A stretch of 64,000 nt of DNA from Cololabis saira (taxonomy: Eukaryota > Chordata > Actinopteri > Beloniformes > Belonidae): positions 2,138,501 to 2,202,500 of the forward strand of contig NC_084599.1 of NCBI RefSeq assembly GCF_033807715.1. The letters run 5' to 3'. The notes beneath the pieces were generated by a model. That model was not told the origin of the DNA. It searched no databases and was given only the letters and a program-made list of their open reading frames with translations. Each line of letters begins with the position of its first letter. Within the stretch, counting starts at the first letter, position 1. Shown piece by piece: positions 32,203-42,720 of this stretch. A program made the position numbers and the translations under genes.

Positions 32203-34374
32203 TTTTTTTTTGGTATATTTTTTTTTTTATTGAACTTTTAACATTACAGGACAGCACAGAGAATAAACATAAAACAAAATATAGCAATATATGAGGATAA
32301 TGATAGAATGAAGCATATAATTATATATGCATGTACATACAAGTCCCGGCATACACGCGTTCATATACATATAGCCTAGATCTGCATGCATACACATAAG
32401 CTCAGCTACACAGGCACTCGCACTAACACCCGTGTACCTGTACCCAGATATTCATAAGTTAAAAAAAAAAAAGGGACATAATAATAAATACATAAATAAT
32501 AATAATAAAATAAAAAAAAACAAAGTGGTGATACAGTACATCTTTACCCAATCATGTTTCTAGGAAGTTAATCCAGGCTTGCCATTTTTGTAAGAATCTC
32601 TGTGGGTTACCTCTTACATTATAAGTGATCTTTTCTAATGGCATACAGTAGTTAAGTTCATTCACCCAGTGAGAGTGATTAGGGGGTTCCTCAGCTATCC
32701 ATTTCGACAGAATACACTTTTTTGCTGCCGTCATGGCCAGCCCAAAGAAATCAGCTGTGTGTACTGAGTTGAACCGGAGACCTGAGTAATCACCGAGGAG
32801 GACCATAGAGGGTGACAATTTAAGTTCCATTTTTAGGACTTTCTTGAGTGTATGTTCTATGTCCCTCCACCATTGTTCTAGCTGTGGACACGTCCAGGTC
32901 ATATGTAGGAGATTCCCAATCTCAGTTTTACACCTGTTGCAGTGTGGAGATGCGCTGCCTTTGAGACAGCAAATTTTTTCAGGAGTGTAATATACTCTGT
33001 GAATAGTTTTAAAATTACAGATTTTGTACCTTGTGTTAATGAATCTTTTTTGTGCATTTGCTAGCAGTGAGGACCAGTGATCGTCATCTATTTGAGTTCC
33101 AAGATCTTTCTCCCATTTCTCTTTGATCAGATTGGTGTTAGCTTTATTATTTGTCATTAAAAGGTTGTAAGTCTTTGAAATATGTTTGCTATTAATTCCT
33201 TGGGTTAGCAGTGATTCCAATTGAGAAAGCTGTGGTTTTTCCAAGGTCCCTCCCAGCTGTGATCGTATAAAATGACGTAGTTGGAGATATCTGTAGAAAT
33301 GATTTTAGTATGTTTCCCTCATAAAGGTCGCCAATCTTAATTATATTCTTCTGGGCCCATACCTTAAAACCCAGGTCCTTTTGCACAAATTCTAAGGAAG
33401 GATTGGACATTATAGGGGTGAGTGGAGATAAGGAGGGGACTTGTCCTAAGTAACGATTAATTTTATCCCAGATTTTAAGTGAGTGAAAAATGATTGGGTT
33501 GTTTGTATGTTTTTTTACAGTTTTTATATTGAAACAATATGGGATGTGTGATAAGTCTTCTATATTTAAGATAAAGCTTTCTATTTGTGTCCAGGAGGGA
33601 GTCTCGTCACTTCCAAACCAGTAAAATAATGGCCGTAGTTGGGCAGCCCAGAAATATATTTGTATATCTGGAAGCCCTAGTCCTCCTCTCTTTGCTGGAA
33701 GACACAATGTAGGCCTTTTAATCCTTGGGGCCTTGTTACTCCAAATGAACTTGCCAGTTATTTTGTTGTATTTGTCAAAGAAGGATTTTGGAAGGTCGAT
33801 TGGTACTGATTGGAATAGATACAGGAGTCTAGGGAATATGTTCATTTTGATGACGTTTACCCTGCCTATAAGACTCAAAGGAAGGGTTGTCCATCTAGCC
33901 AAGTCTTTTTCAATCTTTTGTAGTAAAGGCAGGTAGTTGAATTTATACAGGTTTTTAAGAGTGCCGTCTGTTACGATTCCTAGATATTTAATCTTGGGTT
34001 TAACCTGAAAGGGTGAACAGAGAATCTTTGTGGAAACGCCTGGTTTGGATATTGTGAGAAGCTCGCTTTTAGTCCAGTTAATTTTCTAGCCGGAAAAGCT
34101 ACTAAAGCCATCAATCAAGTTCAAGAGGGCTCTAAGTGAGGTGTCCGGATTGGTTAAAAATAAAAGTATGTCATCAGCGTATAGCGCAATTTTGTGTGTG
34201 GTGTTTCCAATTGTAATTCCCTTTATGTTAGGATCTTCCCTTATTTGTTGGGCCAATGGTTCCAGGATGAGCGCAAAGATTAGGGGCGACAGGGGGCACC
34301 CCTGTCTTGTCCCAATATCAAAGGGACTTGATATACTTCCATTGGTGCTAACTCTGGCTCTAGGTCCATCGTAT
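32203..34374 (-). mobile_element. L1-clade LINE, 5'-truncated, 17-bp duplication
   Basis: The 17-mer AAATGAAGCTGTGATTT flanks the insertion (32186-32202 and 34375-34391). The 3' end is at the left, with a T-run on the plus strand (a poly-A tail on the minus strand). The minus strand encodes L1-type reverse transcriptase and a long C-terminal domain. The 5' truncation lies within the RT. All marks of target-primed reverse transcription are present. Confidence 0.92.
32552..34374 (-). pseudogene. L1 ORF2: RT palm to C-terminus, frameshifted
   Basis: From 34374 downward the minus strand gives [20 protein letters not shown], then KIALYADDILLFL with the YADD active site. A stop follows shortly after, near 34088. 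Next come 33902-33192 (LARWTTLPLSLIGRVNVIKM, KRPTLCLPAKRGGLGLPDI) and, in another frame, 33244-32552 (HRVYYTPEKICCLKGSASPH, CNRCKTEIGNLLHMTWTCPQ and LEQWWRDIEHTL). The Cys/His pattern CNRC...HMTWTC is the C-terminal motif of fish L1 proteins. At least one stop and one frameshift inactivate it. Confidence 0.88.
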
Positions 34375-34930
34375 AAATGAAGCTGTGATTTAAAGAAATT
34401 TTACGTCATGCCACCATCCCATTTGGAAAAATTAATTCGGATGCGGCTTGTTACCATGGTGAAGAAAAAACCTATCCATTAATGTAGGCCGAACCAGGAC
34501 ATGCACCCACACATAGCATACATCAACAAATGCTCCATTTTGCCTTAAAGGGCAATACTTTTCTCCGTCAAAAGTGTTACGGTATCAACGCTAGATGCCG
34601 AAAAGCGGAAAAAAAGGCAAAAATTCAGACGCTTATTGCTCTGCCGAACTTTATCGTAGATACATAATTCAAATGTTCCCAGACTCGGTTCGCTTTGCAC
34701 TAAAAGATCTTTCAACCTCATTATGACAATTATTACAGTTTTTAAGATATTAAACTTTAAATTAAAAAAAAAATTCAATTTGACTTTTGACGCTTGTTGC
34801 TTGGCAACAGGTTATCAAAAAAACATGATTCAAATGTTCCAAAACTTCCAAAAGCTGTGGACTCCAACATGTTCAAATTTCATGAAGCTGTGATTTACAG
34901 AAAATTCATGTCAGAATGCCGGCCAAATTA

Positions 34931-36472
34931 CCGTATTTTCGCGACCATAAGGCGCAACTTTTTTTTTTTTTTTTTTTTTTAAATGTGCCGGGCGCCTTAA
35001 GAAACGGTGCGCCGTGTCTATTACCTGAATTACGGTAATGTAAGGCCGGCCACCATGAGAACTGTAAAAAGAGAAGGGGGCGGGTGAAGCCCCCGTGAGT
35101 TGCGACGTGAATGAGACTCCACTGAGCTGTTTAATGCGGAAACAGATGATGAAAACTTTTAAGGATTTGCTTGATGTGTAAAATACAACCAAACTAAGTT
35201 TTGCTCCGCTCTATTTAAATAAACACACATGTGTGTGCGTGTTCTGCAGCGCGTGTGTTTTGCATGTCAGAACCGAGGATGCACCTGCCGTGGGTTTGCG
35301 GGGTCCGATCGCCGCATCCCGGGGCAGATCCGGCTGAAGTGCCGGTGCTCTTACCCCGGGAGTCCCTACTACAAGTCCATGTGGGCTCCTCCGGTCCCGG
35401 CCGGTCGGAAGCGGTCACTTTCCCCGGTTAAAGCCGCGGCTGGAGCAGCGCGGTGATGCGCGCTGCTGCAGCCGACTTCCTGGTTCCCAAAGCGGGTCCG
35501 ATGACCTGGTTCCCGGCCGTTTTACGAGCAGAGATTTCTGGGGTCTGTCTCAGGTCAGATCAGCTTCACCCTCCGAAATTTGCAGCCAAATCTGTCGGTT
35601 ATAAACCCGGTACCGGATCCCGACATGCGCGGGTGTTTTTCGCAGCGCGACACACACTTACTGGTTTATGTGGCGCTTGCCTGGCGCAGCTGATGGACAG
35701 AAACTGTATGGGGATTTTTTAAATAAAAACTTTGCATAAGACGTTTCCAGCCGGAGTCATTATAAGGGTGAATGAAAAGAGGGGGCTGGATGAAAGGATG
35801 ATGATCAAGAAGCTGAGAGAGGTCTGGAAATTCGGACTGGCGCAGCTGAATTAACGGAGCTCCTGTCGCATACAACCCGGTACCGGCTCCCCGACAGCGC
35901 GTGTGTGTGAGCGGGTCCAGCGCGGCGGTCCCGGGACCAGCGCGGGGGGGGGGGGGGGGGGGATCCGGGGGGGACCGGGACCCGGGACCCGGGACCCGGT
36001 CCAGCGCGAGGGAGCAGACGGGGAGCGGACCCGGTCCAGCGCGAGGGAGCAGACGGGGAGCGGGACCCGGGACCGCCGCGGTCGGGATTTTTAAAAGAAA
36101 AGCGTTCCCTAAAGAGACTTTTCCAGCCAGAGTGAAATGAAAAGGGCTGGATGGATGAGGAGATGATCAGTGGCTGAGACAGGTTTGTGCAGCAACCCGG
36201 TGGTTTTTTTAAATTCTTTAATGCAGAAACAGAATATGAACCTTTGAAGGGTTTGATTGATGTGAAAAGTGAAATAAAATATCAAACTAAGTTTTGCTTC
36301 CGCTGTATTTTTAGCGCGTGTGTGTTCTGCAGCGTGCGTGTGTGCAGCTCCGTCTCCGTAGACGGCGCCTTTTGGGTCGGTGCCCCATATGTGTGTTTTA
36401 AAACCAAAAATGACACACAAAACTGAGGGTGCGCCTTTCCACACAGTGCGCCATATGGTCGCGAAAATACGG
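34931..36472. mobile_element. TA-flanked non-autonomous element, copy 1 (1542 bp)
   Basis: The ends are CCGTATTTTCGCGACCATAA and its inverse, GGTCGCGAAAATACGG, followed by TA on both sides (34929-34930 and 36473-36474). The TIRs continue as GGCGCA. A T-run of about 20 lies at 34961-34980. The interior has GTTTTGCTCCGCTCTATTTA, CTGCAGCCGACTTCCTGGTT, and a GC-rich block with GGGACCCGGGACCC repeats at 35938-36075. A second copy is at 43387-44744. A TA duplication fits Tc1/mariner-type integration, but no transposase remnant is seen. Confidence 0.85.
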
Positions 36473-36544
36473 TACTTAATTCCATCATGTGGGACTTGTT
36501 ACCATGGCAAGAAAAAAACAATGCATTACTATGTGGGAGCATAG

Positions 36545-38744
36545 GAATGAATTCAGTACAATCAGAACCACCTCAGACAGAACCAGAGACGACCCCAATA
36601 CAATCAGAAGTGCCCTGAACACATCCAGTACCACCCCAAACACTAGCAACTAGAGGGGACGAATGGGCAGTAGGGTATGCCCATATCAAAATTTCCTGAC
36701 ATTTTCTAGTTGTGTTTATCATGCACATATGCTAAACTTAGCCCATTATCCTTATCATGAATCACTATGATGCCATAGTGATTTTGATAAATATATGTAA
36801 TGTCTAGCCCTAATTTTGTCTTCATTATTTCTAGTATCTGTCCACATACATTTGCGATAACTGAAACACACAGAACCATATCTGTGCTCATATAGTCTCA
36901 CCTTTTGTGGCACACAGACATTGTTAGAGCCAGGCAGCTCTGTGCAATAATGACACAATAATGTCATTATTATTGCTATGACACATCGGTCTCCCTGATC
37001 ACCCTGCCCATCAAAACTAATGGATACTAATGTGCCACTACATAAAAATGTGTCATGACATTAGAAAAAAAAATAGAAACACCAAAGTACAAAAAGATGG
37101 TCAGGAAAAGCAATGGTGCTAAAAAAAAAGCTTGTGTTCCACCAGTTCTTTCTATCTGCACAGTGGTGCCATCATCTAAAGAGAATATTACCTTTTTTTC
37201 AAGGACTATGTCTTCTGGACATGCAAAGAGAGAAACATAAAATAACTGGTTCCTCTCGCTCTTTAAAAAAAATATATATATATTTTTCCCAATTTTTCAG
37301 ACACCCGGCTTCCATTTACAGGAAAAAGGCTTTTCCTTATTCCGTCTCTGAAGACACTTCATGGGCCTCGGAGCGAGTGCATTGTTCAGTGGAGCAAGGT
37401 ATTTCTTGCTGCAAATGAAAACCAAAATCCATCCTTCAGGCTGAATTATTAACAACCCACATACGAAGAATCCCAATGTCAATAACAGAGAGGAGAGAAT
37501 GGAACAGAGAAGGGAGAGGAGTGGGTGGAAGGAAATGAAGGGTAAAGTTTTTTGCAAAGCGGTAATAAATATAACTTCTAAGTTCATCACACCTCAGAAA
37601 AATGTGTTATTGTTCCAACGAACAAATCAAAGCGAATGATTTGAAATGTTGGCAAGTATCTAAAATTAGACACTGACATTGAAAAAGAATATGCGATATT
37701 TCCACTCTGAGGTGATATGGATTTACAAAAAGGCACTTATGATGTAAATATTAGGATATTGCAGTTTATGTTAATGTAGCTACTGTTATCTAACTGAAAT
37801 GTCACATTTTCACAGATTTTTTGTTGATTAGACAAATTCATTTTTTTTTTCAAGTTTGACTTAAAACAGTAAGATATCAATCTGAAACTCTTTTCATTTC
37901 TAGACACTGTTGTGATGGTTGCTGTATATGCTGAGGATGGAAGAGGGATATGCATGTCCAGCCAGTTTGAAGTATGTTAAGGCTGCTTTGATCTGAAAGA
38001 CCCTCTGAGATTGGCCTTCATGAAAACAGGAACCATTTATAGTTTTAACATCATGGCGTCCTCAGGGCAGGACTTTCCTCTGTGCATTAAATGCTGAGTT
38101 CAAGAGCAACAGTGTAGAGCAAGATAGTACACTTGGATCCATCGTGCAGTACTGCATAGATGCCAAGTGTCTTCTCGTGGTCTAAAAGCAGAACTATGAT
38201 GACTGTGAGAAATACTCTTTTGTAGTCTTTAGGCTTTCACATATCATATCATACCTCTGTGTGAGGCATTCTGAAACTCTCCCGAAAGTCCTCACCAATC
38301 TATGAAAGGGTAAGCATACTAATAAATTACTGAAGCCATGTCCAAGGACTCAAGTAATAAGTAATAATTGAGTAATAATTAGAACTTTAATACATCAGTA
38401 TAAAACAACTTCTTAATTATGAATTTCTAAAAATGTTCCAAGGCAAATTTCCCCCCAATAGTGAGTACTGCTTCTGCCACTGCAGGTCTGTGTTATTAGG
38501 ACATGCATACGCAAGCAGTCTTAACAATAGATGGCACAGTATCTTAAAACGATTTGTGGTACAGCAAACAAACTTTCCAAAGCCTGTTTTCTCCTTATAA
38601 TCAAAAAAGGACTGCAGACTGTACCAGTCTTGCAGGTCGATTATGGCTTTTCAGCACCACTAGCCAACAGCAGAATAGCTGAGGCTTGCTCAGAAGAGGA
38701 ACTTGATGATAGAATGGTTTAATCCCGTTCTCCAGACATAAGAG
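36545..38744. other. unassigned AT-rich region
   Basis: No recognised gene, RNA or transposon end in 2.2 kb. Short ORFs have AT-driven composition and no motif. A TATATA run lies at 37272-37285. Confidence 0.5.
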
Positions 38745-39062
38745 GCGGCAGTAGCTCAGGTGGTAGAGCGGGTCGTCCAATGATCGAATCCCGCTTTGTC
38801 CCAGTTGCTGTCGTAGTGTCCTTGGGCAAGACACCTTACCCTGCTTGCCCCGTGTGAATGTTTAGGAATGTTGGTGGTGGTCGGAGGGGCCGTTTGGCGC
38901 GATATGGCAGCCACGCTTCTGTCAGTCTGCCCCAGGGCAGCTGTGGCTACAAACGTAGCTACCACCACCAGTGAGGATGTGTATGAATGAGTAATGGTCT
39001 AAGTGTAGCACTTTGAGATTCATTGAATGTAAAGTGCGTTACAAGTTAAATTCATTATTATT
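38745..39062 (+). mobile_element. tRNA-derived SINE
   Basis: GGCAGTAGCTCAGGTGGTAG carries a good tRNA A box, and GATCGAATCCCGC a B box, but they are only about 20 bp apart instead of 30-40, so part of the tRNA-like head is deleted. TGTCCTTGGGCAAGACACCT and GTGTATGAATGAGTAATGGT are typical of the fish SINE body. The tail is TTAAATTCATTATTATTAAG. TAAGA-like matches at both ends may be a short duplication. It is not a tRNA gene, because no cloverleaf can be drawn. Confidence 0.8.
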
Positions 39063-40594
39063 AAGACAGTGATGTAGTAAATAGTATGTAACCCCAGTCC
39101 CAGGTAGCTAATTAGTAATGATTGACAATCGATTGGGGTGTTGTAGTACACTGGAACGGGGCCTGAGTTCGTCTAGTTTTGGCGCAACATACCGGTAAGG
39201 ACCTGAATAACAATATGAAATAATCTGGCGGTGCCTCCACTGATATCTAAGAAGTAGCACAAATTAAGTACTTCCCCTTTAAAATGTCTTGACTGACTTA
39301 TATTTCAAATAACCACAAAGTATTAACTTTATAATCAAAACACAGATTTATTTTTAGCAAACCGTTATTTATTAAACAATATGAAAGGTAGTCAAATTAG
39401 TTAACAGGTTCACTGCTGACCTTTAAAGGTGTAATGGTAACAAAGTTCAAAAACCCTATAAGGAACTCACAGTTTTGATCCACATTAAATCAGTGAATGA
39501 ATGAAAATGACCATAAGTCCCGATACCCACAGCCCACACTCACACACACACTCACACCGGGCTATTAAAGAAAATGAAAAATAAAATAAAGCGTTGCAGG
39601 CCCAGTCGATGCTCGTGAGCGGTGAGGCCAAAAACGAAAGGCCGATTCACTGGGTTACCAGCACAAAATAAAACAGCACGTGCAAGGGTACTCACGAACC
39701 CAACAGTCAGAGATGTGGGGATGGGGGAAAAAGGGCAGGAAGGCACGATGTAGTTTCGGCGGTCAGGATGAAGCGGGCTGCTCCACAAGGCAGGAACACG
39801 TGCTCTCAAGTACAGCAGCTTCAGTCTCTCTCACGGTCCAGGGCTCTCCTGGTCCTCACTCTCTCCCATAGGGCAAATGTGCAGTCCTGAACCAAATAAC
39901 TCCTTTTAATTTTAACACCACAGGCTAACTCGTGGCGAAGACTCACAGTATATAAACACCATTAGCAATTGCTAGCCGCAATGCAAAATCAACAATATAA
40001 AAGTCTATGAGCATGTTAAACTAACGGCTAGCAGCGCTTAGCATTTTAGCTCGTTTTTACACATTTCAAAACAGTAAGTACATAAAACACATTAATTTAC
40101 CTCTGGCAGCTTCTCAGAGTACACACACATCCACTACACGACGACTCTTCGTCAGTCTTGGGAGTTTAGAATGTTCTTATTTTATTTTTACTATAGGCTA
40201 CAGCTCTCCTGCTCGACGCAGCGAAAACGGCTCTGCCAATATATCATTGATACGCCCGAGTTGACGCTAAGCCCCTCCTACCTGAACAAGGTGAGGACAG
40301 GATTGGATCAGGGCTGGTGGCCCAAGATGAGAAAATGAGAGGATGCTCCACCGTACCAAAAATTAACACTGGCTCCTGCTCTTTGTGCCTATAACCACTA
40401 TGAATTGTAAAACTAACACCAACAAAACCCTTTACTCTCTGATTTTTTAACTGTAAATAGAATTAATTTTTAACATGTTATACTACAGCATTTTTAAACA
40501 TAGTTACACCTTATGAACTGTTATTTATTATTAACTTAAAACATTTTAACCTCTAAATAAAGGAATGAAATAAGAGCCACAGGGCTACAAGTAA
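39063..40594. other. unassigned region
   Basis: No coding sequence is recognised. The stretch has moderate complexity, a CACACACTCACACAC run at 39541-39556, and no clear terminal repeats; a diverged LTR-type element cannot be excluded. Confidence 0.45.
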
Positions 40595-41696
40595 GGGTGC
40601 GTCCCAATACTCCCCCTCGCCCTCCTTTTCTTCCCTAACCCTAACTTTTGCGCGTTCCCGTGAAGGTAGTGGTGTCCCAATTCCTCTTTTCACCTAGGGG
40701 GAGGGGGCATAACGAGGGCTAGGGGCTGAGAATAGCCCCTTCAAATCGAGGGATTTCAGATGCTGACTTGGCGAGCGAGGGGGTATGAAAAAAAGAGGCT
40801 CTGCGTCGATTTGACTCGCCGACCGAAGGCAAACAGGCAGACTGGTCTCAGAGAAATAGAGAGAAATAATCCTGCGACTCGTCAGATTTGTTTTGGATGT
40901 TTCTGATATAATAGTCTTCAGAAACCACAAAGTAATCCAGCTGTTATCTGGGTAATTTACACACTTTCAGATAAAGTTGCGGAAGATCACGCCAGAATAA
41001 AGGGATTTATGGTTCCACGTTACACCAACGCAGATCCTACGGCGGAGGTTACGCAACCTACGCCGTAGGCTCTGCGTCGATTAACGCGGACCCAAGCTCC
41101 GGACCCGGCAGACAGAAATCTCTAAATTTCGGAGCAAAATTCTTAACAGGCGTAGCTACAACTGTTAGATTTCATCTATTAAACCAACATATTCCTAAAT
41201 GATTTATTTCAGCCGGCGTGATTCTCAGCAGAGCTGCGTCCCGGGAGAGAGTGTCTCTCCCGGGGCTAACGGAGCAGCTTGAGCCGGCGGACACGTCTCT
41301 TCTCGGGCTGTGAGCTGAGGCTGCTCCCCGGGGGCGGCGGCTCTTCTCATCTCCGAAAACATCGGGTCAAATTTCTTAACAGGCGTTATTTGGATAAACT
41401 GAGCCCCGGTTGGGGATCTTAAGGTTACCATTATACCTGAAAAAATATTAAAACTTAATAAAGTGCCATATTAACAGCGCTACAGCTGAAATTAAAACAG
41501 CTTTTGGCTCTCAGCTTCCTGATCAGGTTAGGGATGGAAACGAGGGGTAGGGGGAGAATTGGGACAGGCACCTGGGCCAAGTGCCCTAGATCTCAAGTGC
41601 CCTAAAATCTCCCCCTTCTTTTTTAGGGCTTAGGGAAGAAAAGAAGTGCGAGTGGAGAAAAGAAGGGCGAGTGAAGGAGAATTGGGATTGGGCCTA
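40595..41696. mobile_element. non-autonomous element with GGTGCGTCCCAAT ends
   Basis: The left end GGGTGCGTCCCAATACTCCC, then CTCGCCCTCCTTTTCTTCCC, is mirrored at the right by GGGCGAGTGAAGGAGAATTG followed by GGATTGGGCC. The arms are imperfect. The interior contains a foldback MITE (41004-41095). No transposase is present; the target duplication is not clear. The CCCTAACCCTAAC string at 40635 is part of the left arm. Confidence 0.65.
41004..41095. repeat. foldback MITE, family member 3
   Basis: GGATTTATGGTTCCACGTTA and GATCCTACGGCGGAGG pair with CCTACGCCGTAGGCTCTGCG and TCGATTAACGCGG. It lies inside the element 40595-41696. Confidence 0.75.
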
Positions 41697-41829
41697 AATA
41701 CACTGCAAACACACCGTAAGAGCTATAAAGGAATAAAATAAAATAGAGTTAGTCTTTCTACATTCATATAAGTTTCATTTAACTTGAATACAGACCGACG
41801 CAGCTGCTCGCTCAGTAATAACAGCTACA

Positions 41830-41937
41830 GGCTGATTTATGTTTCCGCGTTACAACTACGCAGGGCCTACGGCGGAGGGTGCGCGGCGACACCGTAGGCT
41901 ACGCCGTCGATTTAACGCAGAACCATAAATCAGGCTT
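41830..41937. repeat. foldback MITE, family member 4
   Basis: AGGCTGATTTATGTTTCCGC pairs with the right end AACGCAGAACCATAAATCAG. The centre GGCCTACGGCGGAGGGTGCG and ACCGTAGGCTACGCCGTCGA is partly deleted relative to member 1. This copy is free-standing, not inside another recognised element. Confidence 0.78.
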
Positions 41938-41939
41938 AC

Positions 41940-42714
41940 CGTTAACCTCAATACATGAGTAACCATGACAGCCAAACTCAATATGTACATAAATACGGCA
42001 TAACAATTGCAAAGAAAACAAATCCTTATCAGCAGGAGCTTTTTGTGTCAGTTAGGCTCCACTTTAGCATCCCTGAAACTAGTTTAGTCTTTCGGACACA
42101 CTTTCTACTGCCGTTAAACTTTTACCATTAAAGTCCGAAGCGCCGGATGTTTACGAGGTCTCGGCGAGACGCCTCCAAAATAAAAGCACTAAATATCGGT
42201 CTCCTTAATAAATAAAATAAAAGCCTGGCTTTAAATAACATTAATGAGACATAAAAACACATTTATAGAAATACTCATATTAAAGGTAATTTACAATTTT
42301 TTCGAAAATTATGTTTTATTATTATTCATTATTATTATTACTTTAGAGAAAATACCACAGTTTTTAAAGCCGATCTTGTCATTTTATTTAGTTTTTATCA
42401 ACTACACCTTTAGATTGGGCCGTAAAAATATTGTCAGACATTAAACCGGTCCGCGGTTCAGAAAAGGTTGGGAACCACTGGTGTAGTGTATGTAAATGAG
42501 AGTGGTGGTTGTGTGCTTACAGTATGTTGTGATGTTGGATGTGACCCCCCACCCCCCCAATACATTGCAATGATGTTAACCTCCAATGCTAGTTGAGTAA
42601 CAACGAGAACCAACCAGAACTTGAGGCTGAATCACATGTGTGATGGTTCAGTGTCACACAACAGACCTCCACCAGTACACTGGCTTTCCTCTCCAGCCCA
42701 TCAGTAACCATTCA
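41940..42714. other. unassigned; possible hAT end at 42450
   Basis: CGGTCCGCGGTTCAGAAAAG and GGTTGGGAACCACTGGTG at 42446-42483 resemble the right end of a Charlie-like hAT element. The matching left end is not found. Otherwise nothing is recognised. Confidence 0.4.
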
Positions 42715-42720
42715 GTCCAG

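Larger units (their letters stand above)
31900..36660 (+). repeat. two tandem repeat units, each split by a transposon
   Basis: Unit A runs from about 31927 to 34550 and unit B from about 34620 to 36540. Both contain CTTTATCGTAGA, CATCATTCAAA or its variant, GCAACAGGTTAT, AATGAAGCTGTGATTT or CATGAAGCTGTGATTT, and GCTTGTTACCATGG or its variant, in the same order. Unit A is interrupted by an L1 LINE (32203-34374) and unit B by a TA-flanked element (34931-36472) only some tens of bases from the corresponding site. Without insertions each unit is about 0.4-0.6 kb. The link segment at 34500-34610 resembles the GGGCCCGAGCAC repeat (CATCAACAAATG, AAAAGTGTTACGGTATC), so the families may be related. 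Confidence 0.65.

Noticed and set aside
37113..37590. Overlapping frames of about 100 codons on both strands
   Set aside because: Neither strand shows domain, signal or codon regularity; AT-rich chance frames.
38745..38820. tRNA gene
   Set aside because: A and B boxes are about 20 bp too close, arms do not pair, and the sequence continues into a SINE body.
40630..40650. Interstitial telomere repeat (CCCTAA)
   Set aside because: Only about two units, and they belong to the terminal arm of the element at 40595-41696.
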